NCBI GenBank assembly: GCA_012799255.1
Contig: JAAZLQ010000391.1
Location: forward strand, 1 to 6,696
Source of the DNA: Bacillota bacterium
GTDB lineage: Bacteria > Bacillota_G > Limnochordia > DTU010
Length of the DNA: 6,696 nucleotides
Direction: 5' to 3'
Numbering within the stretch: the first letter of the stretch is position 1; the number at the start of each line of letters is the position of its first letter. The notes under the pieces are model-generated. The model was not told the origin of the DNA. It saw only the letters and a list, made by a program, of their open reading frames with translations, and did not search any database. Shown in pieces: positions 1 to 6,210 of this stretch. The translations under genes were made by a program, and so were the position numbers.

Positions 1-1
1 A

Positions 2-367
2 GAAAAATACTTCCGCAAACCGATAGAGCTACCCGAGAGTCAAGAAGGCTTAACAGAAAAATGGATTTCTTATGCTAATGAATGGGTGGCTGCCAAAGAA
101 GTCACCGTTGCCCCGGGAGCTACCATAAGGCTAGTCGATCAGGCATGTTATTGTGCTTTATTGACACAGGGCTACGGTCAGTTTGGCGTTTACCAATGCG
201 AAACACCCACGATGCTGAGATTTGATCAACCTTCCGGTGATGAGTTCTTTGTATCCGAAAAGGCTGCCAAAGAGGGGATTGTTGTGAAGAACAACTCTGC
301 ATATGAACCCCTTGTCATTCTACAAAACTTTGCCAATAACAATCCAGAAGTGCCCCAAACAGTATAA
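2..367 (+). CDS. Cupin-like protein, C-terminal part (possible class I mannose-6-phosphate isomerase-like), 5' end outside window
   Basis: The frame is open from the first bases of the window to TAA at 365-367, giving 121 residues. The true start lies upstream; the GTG at 86 is internal because the frame before it is open and encodes protein-like sequence. Gly- and Pro-punctuated short beta-strands (VTVAPGATIRLVDQ, LLTQGYGQFGVYQ, PTMLRFDQPSGDEFFVS) look like a cupin/jelly-roll half-barrel. The tail (FFVSEKAAKEGIVVKNNS, then EPLVILQNF and NNNPEVP) resembles, from memory, the C-terminus of large mannose-6-phosphate isomerase-like cupin proteins of Bacillota, which end in a similar NPD/EAP element. 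No metal-binding His cluster is visible in this fragment, so enzymatic activity cannot be judged. The gene is convergent with the ABC operon and closed by its own terminator, so it is a separate transcription unit. The reading frame is secure; the family call is moderate. Confidence 0.6.
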   Translation, partial: EKYFRKPIELPESQEGLTEKWISYANEWVAAKEVTVAPGATIRLVDQACYCALLTQGYGQFGVYQCETPTMLRFDQPSGDEFFVSEKAAKEGIVVKNNSAYEPLVILQNFANNNPEVPQTV

Positions 368-419
368 ATCCGAGCGAGAAAAACCAAGCAAGACAAACAG
401 CTAGCCAAATGCGAACTGG

Positions 420-473
420 AATGCACCCCAGGTGTTAGACCAAAATCTAGCACCGGAGGTGCATTTTCCTTTT
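420..473 (+). terminator. Intrinsic terminator of the cupin-like gene
   Basis: A long inverted repeat has its left arm at 420-439 and right arm at 446-465, with loop CCAAAA. Of 20 opposed positions, 17 are Watson-Crick pairs, one is a G-T wobble and two are mismatches near the middle. The right arm runs into TTTTCCTTTT (464-473). The T-rich side is on the plus strand and the hairpin begins about 50 nt after the TAA at 367, so it should end transcription of the plus-strand gene. Confidence 0.8.
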
Positions 474-499
474 ATTCAAGTTCCACCCCATGATCCACC

Positions 500-525
500 A
501 AAAAAGAGACCTGTTTCAGGTCTCT
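500..525 (-). terminator. Intrinsic terminator ending the minus-strand ABC/phosphoesterase operon
   Basis: A perfect 9-bp stem (AGAGACCTG at 505-513 with CAGGTCTCT at 517-525) encloses a 3-nt loop. Read on the minus strand, the stem is followed at once by six T (plus-strand A500-A505, the last A being part of the stem). It lies 15 nt beyond the TAG stop of the nucleotidase-family gene. This is a textbook rho-independent terminator and marks the 3' end of the operon. Confidence 0.9.
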
Positions 526-539
526 CCTAGTTGTCGCTA

Positions 540-1997
540 CTAGAACGGCGAATTATCGTTTTCAGGTGTTCCGATTTCTTTAAAACGAGGATAGTCCTCC
601 ACCCTTAGGTTGCCAAGACTCTTGCAGTAGGCAAAAATCGCATCATGAAAACGCAAATCCAGCTTACGAAATGCGATTTGCTCAGCAAGCTCCGCGGTGC
701 CATTGCCTCCCGATGCCATATACGCACTGGTGGCAACTGAGTAACTGCGGTCAGGATCGATGGGAGTGCCATCTGGAAGACTCAGCCGAACCACTTTATT
801 GGGTGATGGTTTGGTATGATCTAACTCAGCATGAAAGCCAGAGATTAAAATGGCTGCGTTGTTCCCAAAACGCTCAGGCTCGTAGACCATTTCCATCAGC
901 TGATAAAGCTGCCTACCCGTAATCTCGCCGACGCAGACCGGATCATTGTAACCAGAGACAAGGGTGATAGTTTCCCGAGTAACTACACCGGGCTCAATCG
1001 ATCCCGTGGCGCTAGTGGCATTCATGTAAGCCAGCTCAGTCTGGCCACCAAAACGCATGCAATCTGCGAGAAAGTCTCCAAGCTTGGTCTCTCTCGCAAG
1101 TTTCATAACCCAAGTTTCCTCAGCATGGGCCAAGGGTTCGTTAAAGTAGTCCTCAAAGGGATCGGTAACTGAACGAGCGTAGGCCGCAACATCTGCCCTA
1201 CCTTCTTGATCCCAATCAGTCAGAAGGATCCCACATTTTTTATCAACTATCTTTCTGGTCTCAGTATCAAAGACTAGTTGCACATGACCTAAACTCTCAC
1301 CGGCAAATCCCGCTTTGATCACGCAAGTACCATTCAGCACCTCTGCATAATCTCCCGGAATGTGCCCTCCAATGCAAATATCCACGGGAGGAATGTTGCT
1401 GAGCACATCCCACAACTCCCCGCTGATCGTTCCATCTTCCTCAATATAGAAAGGAAAGTGAGTTAAAGCTACCACAACCTCGGCACCTTGCTTTCTCATC
1501 TCGGGAATATAACGCCGGGCTGCTTCAATGGAACTGGAAACACTAAAGGGCTCAAACGCAGATTTTTCCACCATAAATGGAGTATACTCAGTAACCAAGC
1601 CTAGCACTCCGATTTTAACTCCCTGGCGTTCCAAAATAGTATAAGGAACTGTGCCCTTGATGGGTTTGCCGTCTTTGTAATGAATATTGGCACATAACAC
1701 AGGAAAGTCACAAGCAGCAATACACTCCTCTAAAAATGCACTCCCCCGATCAAACTCATGGTTACCCAGGGTCATGGCATCCGTTCCCATCATGTTCACT
1801 GCCTTAACTACAGGAAGCCCACCCCAGAGATTAACAGAAAAGTGATCACCTGCATCTAACAGGAGAGTTCCCTCAGGGTTAAGCTCTCTGACACTTTCCA
1901 CCGTGGCAGAAAAGGCAGATAGTCCCGGTGTAGTCTTGGACTTCCTCAATCTTCCAGAAAAATCAGCATGGCAGAGAAAATCAAGTGTGACTTTCAT
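540..1997 (-). CDS. Divergent 5'-nucleotidase / 2',3'-cyclic phosphodiesterase family metallophosphoesterase
   Basis: The 485-residue protein has the two-domain layout of the UshA/YunD family: a calcineurin-like metallophosphoesterase domain (about 1-260) and a 5'-nucleotidase C-terminal domain (about 290-465). Recognisable motifs are GD at 50-51, GNHEFD at 78-83 (catalytic Asn79-His80), LTH with His180, and GGH with His212. The C-terminal domain shows ETKLGDFLADCMR (about 303-315), SGF (386-388) and YSVATSAYMASGGNG (419-433). Oddities: the expected D-x-H of motif I is D12-F-S14, and the expected GHxH/GHxQ is GHIP, so two residues that normally bind one of the two metals appear lost. The usual N-x-GGIR substrate loop reads NATSATGS, without Arg. 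No signal peptide is visible, so the protein is probably cytosolic, unlike periplasmic UshA. ATG at 1997 is chosen because AAAGGAT (2014-2008) precedes it, inside the 3' end of the permease gene; 6 nt separate the two genes. The family assignment is secure; the substrate and even activity are uncertain. Confidence 0.88.
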   Translation of the reverse strand: MKVTLDFLCHADFSGRLRKSKTTPGLSAFSATVESVRELNPEGTLLLDAGDHFSVNLWGGLPVVKAVNMMGTDAMTLGNHEFDRGSAFLEECIAACDFPVLCANIHYKDGKPIKGTVPYTILERQGVKIGVLGLVTEYTPFMVEKSAFEPFSVSSSIEAARRYIPEMRKQGAEVVVALTHFPFYIEEDGTISGELWDVLSNIPPVDICIGGHIPGDYAEVLNGTCVIKAGFAGESLGHVQLVFDTETRKIVDKKCGILLTDWDQEGRADVAAYARSVTDPFEDYFNEPLAHAEETWVMKLARETKLGDFLADCMRFGGQTELAYMNATSATGSIEPGVVTRETITLVSGYNDPVCVGEITGRQLYQLMEMVYEPERFGNNAAILISGFHAELDHTKPSPNKVVRLSLPDGTPIDPDRSYSVATSAYMASGGNGTAELAEQIAFRKLDLRFHDAIFAYCKSLGNLRVEDYPRFKEIGTPENDNSPF

Positions 1998-2003
1998 TCA
2001 AGA

Positions 2004-2822
2004 TCATCCTTTCATTCCGCCTCGGGATACACCTGCCACAATATGGCGTCTAAAGAACACAAACAGAATCAACATGGGTAGAACCACAATCGTAGCAGCG
2101 GCCATGAGACGCTCGTAGCGGATTCCACTAGAAGACATAAAGGCATACAGCCCAAAGGGCAGAGTCCTCACTTCGGTTGTGTTGGTGGCAATCATCGTCC
2201 ATAAAAACGAGTTCCATGCCGCAATCGCGTTTAGTAAAGCAATAGTCACCAAAGCTGGTTTAGCAATGGGCACCATAATCCGCCACAAATAGCGCCAATT
2301 GTTCGCCCCATCTACTCTAGCGGAATAATAGAGACTGTCTGGGATTGAGAGAAAGAAGTTTCTGAGAATAAAAGTGTAGAAGATACTTGCCGTAAAAGGT
2401 ATCACCAGCGCCACTAAAGTATCTATTAGTCCTAGCGAGACAATAGTGGTGTAATTGGTGATAATCAGAATCTCAAAAGGAATCATCATCAAAGCCAGTA
2501 GCAACGAAAATAACACATCGCGTCCAGGAAACTTCAACCTAGAAAAAGCAAAAGCTGCCAAAACGGTGGTAAAGAGTGTAATGGCTACACAGCTTAAAGT
2601 AACAATTACAGAGTTCTTAAAGTAAATCAAAAAGGGTGCCTTCTCAAAGGCGTAGATGTAGTTCTCAAACATCAGGCTCTGGGGCCAAAAAGTCGGCGGA
2701 GTGGTATTAACTTCCGCAGCTGTTTTCAAAGATGAGATGATCATCCAGAAAAAAGGAAAAGCCATGAGCAAGGCCCCGGTGATTAACAGTAGGTAGAGCA
2801 ACGTTTTTTTCATAGTCTTCAT
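2004..2822 (-). CDS. Carbohydrate/glycerol-3-phosphate-type ABC transporter permease, MalG/UgpE family
   Basis: This 272-residue inner-membrane subunit has about six hydrophobic segments (roughly 7-30, 70-94, 103-125, 133-156, 187-209, 238-258). The cytoplasmic EAA loop that docks on the ATPase is at about 163-189, reading SARVDGANNWRYLWRI then MVPIAKP; the core DGA, Ile and Pro positions are kept while the usual Glu-Ala-Ala is Tyr-Ser-Ala. The C-terminus GVSRGGMKG is the typical MalG-family ending. The frame stays open upstream to an ATG at 2891, but that would overlap the preceding permease gene by 59 nt with no reason to do so. GAGGTG at 2834-2829 lies 6 nt before ATG 2822, which is therefore preferred; ATG 2828 directly abuts that site and is less likely. 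The gene follows the MalF-type permease by 10 nt, and the two should form the heterodimeric membrane channel. The solute cannot be read from the permease sequence. Confidence 0.9.
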   Translation of the reverse strand: MKTMKKTLLYLLLITGALLMAFPFFWMIISSLKTAAEVNTTPPTFWPQSLMFENYIYAFEKAPFLIYFKNSVIVTLSCVAITLFTTVLAAFAFSRLKFPGRDVLFSLLLALMMIPFEILIITNYTTIVSLGLIDTLVALVIPFTASIFYTFILRNFFLSIPDSLYYSARVDGANNWRYLWRIMVPIAKPALVTIALLNAIAAWNSFLWTMIATNTTEVRTLPFGLYAFMSSSGIRYERLMAAATIVVLPMLILFVFFRRHIVAGVSRGGMKG

Positions 2823-2828
2823 AGCCAT

Positions 2829-2834
2829 CACCTC
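2829..2834 (-). promoter_or_regulatory. Ribosome binding site of the MalG-type permease gene; decides its start
   Basis: GAGGTG on the minus strand overlaps the TGA stop of the upstream permease gene and lies 6 nt before ATG 2822. The spacing favours MKTMKK as the N-terminus over the longer frames starting at 2828 or 2891, and suggests translational coupling with the preceding gene. Confidence 0.75.
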
Positions 2835-3741
2835 AATAATTCTTCCATTTGCGCTGAATAACAAGCTGGATGATGGTAAAGAGCAGCACAATCAAGAACA
2901 AGACCACAGCACTTGCAGCCGCCAGCCCAAGCTGCCATTGCTTGTAGAACTTGTCGTAGAGATAGTACACGATAGTATAAAGCGAATAGGCAGAACCGGG
3001 ATTGCCATTAAACAATGGAAATAGCTCGCTAAACACTTTCGAAGCTGAAATTACGTTAACAATCATGGTCAAACCAATAGTTGGCGCCAGAAGGGGTATG
3101 GTGATCCTGTAGAAAATCCGCACAGGCTTGGCCCCATCCACCTTGGCTGCCGTATAATACTGAGGATTGATGTTCTGAAGACCTGCCAATAGCAAAATAA
3201 TGGTAAAAGGCAGCATGTTCCAAATACCATAAATAATGAGCGCTGCTAGATTGTACTTAGGATTGTTTAGCCAGTTAATCGCCTGGATATTAAATAGGGA
3301 AAGTAGATAGTTGATCAGACCATAATCAAAATTGAACATCCACTTCCAAACCAAACCAACCGCTGTGATGGAGGTAACCATGGGCATAAAGTAGGCGGTT
3401 TGGAACAAGCCCTTAAACTTGATTTTCCCATTCAACAGTGTTGCGATCAAGAGTGAAAGTACGGTTGCAATGGGAACCACAAAGAGTACGTACAGCCCAG
3501 TGTTCCTTAGTGCATTGAGAAAATATGGGTCTGCAAAGATTTTGGCATAGTTCCCCAGGCCTAAACCACTGAACCTGCCTGTCATAAAACTATAGTTTTC
3601 TTTGAAAGAGATGACAAACACATTAATAAAGGGATAAACAGTGAAGATAGCAAGACCCACGAGAAAAGGCAAGAGAAAAACAAGGGGCTCAAGGAAAGTT
3701 CTCGCGGTTACAGGCTCCCGATCCTTGTTCTTTTTGATCAT
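2833..3741 (-). CDS. Carbohydrate/glycerol-3-phosphate-type ABC transporter permease, MalF/UgpA family
   Basis: This is a 302-residue integral membrane protein with a short basic N-terminus (MIKKNKDR) and about six hydrophobic segments (roughly 18-40, 80-103, 113-137, 164-188, 213-235, 270-294). The EAA loop, at about 195-220, reads YTAAKVDGAKPVRIFYRI then TIPLLAP, close to the family consensus with Thr in place of Glu. The length suits the UgpA/LacF/MsmF group, which lacks the large periplasmic insert and extra helices of E. coli MalF. The start ATG at 3741 overlaps the TGA of the ATPase gene as ATGA, and GGGGAGAG (3755-3748) sits 6 nt upstream. It pairs with the next permease gene to form the transport channel. 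The sequence indicates a CUT1-type importer but not which solute is moved. Confidence 0.92.
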   Translation of the reverse strand: MIKKNKDREPVTARTFLEPLVFLLPFLVGLAIFTVYPFINVFVISFKENYSFMTGRFSGLGLGNYAKIFADPYFLNALRNTGLYVLFVVPIATVLSLLIATLLNGKIKFKGLFQTAYFMPMVTSITAVGLVWKWMFNFDYGLINYLLSLFNIQAINWLNNPKYNLAALIIYGIWNMLPFTIILLLAGLQNINPQYYTAAKVDGAKPVRIFYRITIPLLAPTIGLTMIVNVISASKVFSELFPLFNGNPGSAYSLYTIVYYLYDKFYKQWQLGLAAASAVVLFLIVLLFTIIQLVIQRKWKNY

Positions 3742-4802
3742 GCGTATCTCTCCCCACTCTCCGCATCAAATAGGAATACCCCTTGGCTCTTGAGAGCAAG
3801 CGGTAGGCTTTCACCTTCCATAACCTCTAGCTCACTCGGGACAAAACCCCGCATCTGTTGATCTCGTCCTACACTAAAGCGAATAAGCTCATCTTTGCCT
3901 AGAGAGTAACGTTCCAACACGGAAACTTCAAACAGGGCTTCCTTGGGTCTGGCTACAATGCTCTCTGCTCGTACCGCTAAAACTACAGGAAGCCCATCTT
4001 TCAACTTTTGTTGTAGTCGAACTGGAAGTTTGATCTCGCTTCCATCAATGGCGATGCAATCCCCGACAATCCTTCCCGTGATTTTGTTAATCGGTGGAGT
4101 CCCGAGAAAATCAGCCACAAAAAGATTATTAGGTTGGTCGTATATGGATCGAGCAGAACCCTGTTGTTGCAGTAGACCGTCTTTCAGAACTACTACTTCG
4201 TCTGCAATACTGCTTGCTTCTTCTTGATCATGGGTAACGAAAACCGTCGTAATCTGGGCCTCACGCTGAATACGTTTGATCTCTTCCCGCATTTCAATCC
4301 GTAATTTAGCATCCAGGTTAGATAAAGGTTCATCAAGCAGCAACACCTGTGGTTCCTTGGCCAATGCTCGCGCGATAGCTACCCGCTGCTGTTGACCACC
4401 TGAAAGCTCAGCAGGCTTACGTTTCAGCAGTGCTGAGATATGTACTAATTCCGCCAATTTTTCTGCCCGCTCAATTCGCTCCTTCTTGGGGATCTTCTTC
4501 ATCTCCATGGGAAAGCAAATATTCTGGAGTACCGTCATATGGGGATAAAGCGAATAATTCTGGAAAACAAGGCCAATGTTGCGGTTCTCCGGGGGAAGAT
4601 TGGTTACATCCTGTTCATCAAAAAACACCTTACCACTGGTCACTGGTAGAATGCCAGAGAGCATGTTTAAAGTCGTCGTCTTTCCACAGCCGGAAGGTCC
4701 CAATAATGCGGTGAGTTTTCCGCTAGCTAGAGTGATGGAAAGATCGTTTACGGCAACTGTTTCGCCGAAACGTTTAGTTACGTTCTTGAGCGTTATCTGC
4801 AC
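3738..4802 (-). CDS. ABC transporter ATP-binding protein, MalK/UgpC/MsmK family
   Basis: The 354-residue cytoplasmic ATPase energises the importer formed with the two permeases. All nucleotide-binding motifs are intact: Walker A GPSGCGKT (35-42), Q-loop Gln81, signature LSGGQ (133-137), Walker B VLLLDE (153-158), D-loop SNLD (161-164) and H-loop His191. After DFLGTPPIN (231-239) comes a C-terminal TOBE-type region (about 240-350), as in the MalK/UgpC group, where it can carry regulatory contacts. The start is GTG at 4802, preceded by GAGGTGA and four T. The upstream phosphodiesterase gene ends 4 nt earlier, and the gene's own stop overlaps the next start as ATGA. Having the ATPase next to its permeases suggests a dedicated rather than shared ATPase. 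UgpC-type proteins also serve sugar transporters, so no gene symbol is given. Confidence 0.95.
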   Translation of the reverse strand: MQITLKNVTKRFGETVAVNDLSITLASGKLTALLGPSGCGKTTTLNMLSGILPVTSGKVFFDEQDVTNLPPENRNIGLVFQNYSLYPHMTVLQNICFPMEMKKIPKKERIERAEKLAELVHISALLKRKPAELSGGQQQRVAIARALAKEPQVLLLDEPLSNLDAKLRIEMREEIKRIQREAQITTVFVTHDQEEASSIADEVVVLKDGLLQQQGSARSIYDQPNNLFVADFLGTPPINKITGRIVGDCIAIDGSEIKLPVRLQQKLKDGLPVVLAVRAESIVARPKEALFEVSVLERYSLGKDELIRFSVGRDQQMRGFVPSELEVMEGESLPLALKSQGVFLFDAESGERYA

Positions 4803-4806
4803 AAAA

Positions 4807-4813
4807 TCACCTC
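4807..4813 (-). promoter_or_regulatory. Ribosome binding site for the GTG-initiated ATPase gene
   Basis: GAGGTGA on the minus strand includes the TGA stop of the upstream phosphodiesterase gene and is followed by TTTT and then GTG at 4802. It supports a GTG start, since no ATG lies in a comparable position, and suggests coupled translation of the two genes. Confidence 0.75.
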
Positions 4814-6096
4814 AGAATCTCCTTAATTGGTACACCATCCACATCGTTCAGAGTAAATCCCAGCATCTGCGCCATGGTAGGGGCCAAATCTACCATAGAC
4901 CGGGGTTCTTTCACTACTACTTGATTAATACTTGGCCCACTAGCAAAGAAAGTTGTCACTTCCTCCCGCTTGGGGCTGCCACCGTGGGTTGCAGCAACTA
5001 ACTGAAAACCGGGAATCTCACTTCCCCACAGAGCCTCTCCCCGCGTGTTCTCGTCAAAAACGATCGGGCGTTTACTTTCAATCACAAAATCGAAGGGGCC
5101 AGTCAAGCCGTATTCCCTTTCAGCTTCCGCCGCATCCAAAACTAGATCCAGCTGAACCCTTGGATCAGCGCGCAGACTGTCCAAGAGCTCCCGAACTTTA
5201 CTCAGTAAAGCCTGGTCCTCAGGGTCCCTTACTTCAATAAAAGCAGTTAGCCTTGCAGAATGGCAAAAAGCATCAAAAAAGGTCACATTACCCTCCTCAT
5301 CTGCTTTTAACAAACCATGAGCTTTAAACAGATTATTGAGGAAAAAGGCATCTTCCAGATCTGCTTGACCATGATCGCCTAATACTACAATATTCGTGTC
5401 AGCTAGTGTTCCCTTGCGCCTGAGTGCCTCTAGAATTGCTCCTAACTCCTCATCATGCTTGCGAAGCTGATCTTTGGTTTTCTGGTGATAAACACCATGG
5501 AAGTGCCTCACCCCATCAAGATCGCACATCTTAACCAGCATCACGTCAGGCTGCTCAAAGTCTTCGAGAATATCGAGGGCCAGAGCCATTGTGAATAGAT
5601 CCAAACTCCGATCAGGACCCTTTAAGTAACGTCCATGTTTAAAGAAATAGCGTCCCATGAGGTTTTCGGTGGCAGTGCCAATCAACCATTTTTCCGGTTC
5701 ATACCCCTGATAGTTATAAGGCACGATCATGGGCATATTATAGTCCCAGTTAGCACCTCCAGAAACAGGCCAAGAGAGAGAGCAGGTTGTAAACCCGTGT
5801 TCTTTAGCCACATCTACAAGGGTTGTTCCCTGGATTTGGCTTCGCATATTGTACCAAGGGGCACCACGCTTTCCGCCCCGAGTCAACATTTCGTTATGGA
5901 CGATACCATGGCGCCCCGCATAGGTTCCGGTAAGAATGGATGTATGGCAGGTATAAGTTAATGCTGGAAAAACGGGTTCGATTTTTTCAACAACTGCACC
6001 TTCCCTTAAGATCTGGCCGAAGTTTGGCAGCGTTCTCATAAATTCTAGGTCTGATGAACAAAGCGCATCAATGCAGAACACTAAGAGTTTTGGCAT
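4807..6096 (-). CDS. Type I phosphodiesterase / nucleotide pyrophosphatase-like protein (alkaline phosphatase superfamily)
   Basis: The 429-residue protein has the full active-site set of the NPP branch of the alkaline phosphatase superfamily. These are Asp10 (FCIDAL), putative nucleophile Thr47 in FPALTYTCH, Asn68 in HGIVHN, Asp194 and His198 in LDGVRH, Asp241-His242 in GDHG, and His371 in THGG. The 21-residue step from the Thr to the Asn matches the NPP and phosphonoacetate hydrolase pattern, where the Asn contacts the phosphate. Such enzymes use two metals, normally zinc, to cleave phosphodiesters, pyrophosphates or a phosphonate. The N-terminus MPKLLVFCIDAL runs straight into the first metal-binding strand with no signal peptide, so a cytosolic location is likely. 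ATG 6096 is preceded by GAAAGGAA (6110-6103). The gene is the first after the intercistronic hairpin and sits 4 nt before the ATPase gene, which ties it to the transporter. It probably processes the imported solute; the actual substrate is unknown. Confidence 0.88.
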   Translation of the reverse strand: MPKLLVFCIDALCSSDLEFMRTLPNFGQILREGAVVEKIEPVFPALTYTCHTSILTGTYAGRHGIVHNEMLTRGGKRGAPWYNMRSQIQGTTLVDVAKEHGFTTCSLSWPVSGGANWDYNMPMIVPYNYQGYEPEKWLIGTATENLMGRYFFKHGRYLKGPDRSLDLFTMALALDILEDFEQPDVMLVKMCDLDGVRHFHGVYHQKTKDQLRKHDEELGAILEALRRKGTLADTNIVVLGDHGQADLEDAFFLNNLFKAHGLLKADEEGNVTFFDAFCHSARLTAFIEVRDPEDQALLSKVRELLDSLRADPRVQLDLVLDAAEAEREYGLTGPFDFVIESKRPIVFDENTRGEALWGSEIPGFQLVAATHGGSPKREEVTTFFASGPSINQVVVKEPRSMVDLAPTMAQMLGFTLNDVDGVPIKEILR

Positions 6097-6155
6097 GGCC
6101 CGTTCCTTTCTAATTTTTCCAAGTGCTACCTTAACCGCCAGGGGCTAGGTACCAC

Positions 6156-6197
6156 AAAATCAAGGAGTGCCCAAGTGAAGCTCGGGCCGCTCCTTGA
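6156..6197 (-). terminator. Intercistronic hairpin, probable partial terminator after the solute-binding protein gene
   Basis: An 8-bp perfect outer stem (TCAAGGAG 6160-6167 with CTCCTTGA 6190-6197) is followed inward by a 1x2 internal loop, a 4-bp GC stem (6169-6172 with 6184-6187) and an 11-nt loop. On the minus strand it is followed by ATTTTG, a short T tract. It begins 13 nt beyond the TAA of the binding-protein gene. The weak T tract and the absence of a recognisable promoter before the next gene suggest partial termination or protection of the upstream mRNA, a known way for operons to make more binding protein than membrane subunits. Confidence 0.65.
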
Positions 6198-6210
6198 CTT
6201 TCTTCCGCTG

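Noticed and set aside
86..88. GTG as start of the first plus-strand gene
   Set aside because: The frame is open back to the window edge with protein-like sequence, and no ribosome binding site precedes the GTG; it is an internal Val codon.
226..453. Minus-strand open frames at 120-302 and 226-453
   Set aside because: They are antisense to the cupin-like coding region, the second also runs through the terminator hairpin, and neither has family-like features.
420..465. Long inverted repeat as a possible insertion-sequence end or attachment site
   Set aside because: It is a single hairpin with a 6-nt loop and a following T tract placed just after a stop codon; an intrinsic terminator explains it fully, and there is no transposase or target duplication nearby.
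368..539. Small RNA, riboswitch or tRNA in the longest intergenic gap
   Set aside because: Apart from the two terminators no structured element or conserved motif was recognisable, and the sequence between them is only about 26 nt.
2823..2891. N-terminal extension of the MalG-type permease starting at ATG 2891 (MCCSLPSSS...)
   Set aside because: It would overlap the preceding permease gene by 59 nt, its sequence is not family-like, and a good ribosome binding site (GAGGTG) sits 6 nt before ATG 2822.
4430..5001. Plus-strand open frames within 4430-5001 and similar ones at 671-922, 1903-2118, 3943-4227, 4953-5240, 5635-5961 and 6361-6651
   Set aside because: All lie opposite well-recognised minus-strand genes, show no recognisable family motifs and are antisense shadows.
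6097..6155. Promoter for the phosphodiesterase gene downstream of the hairpin
   Set aside because: No -10 element close to TATAAT with a suitably spaced TTGACA-like element could be found on the minus strand; only the ribosome binding site is supported.
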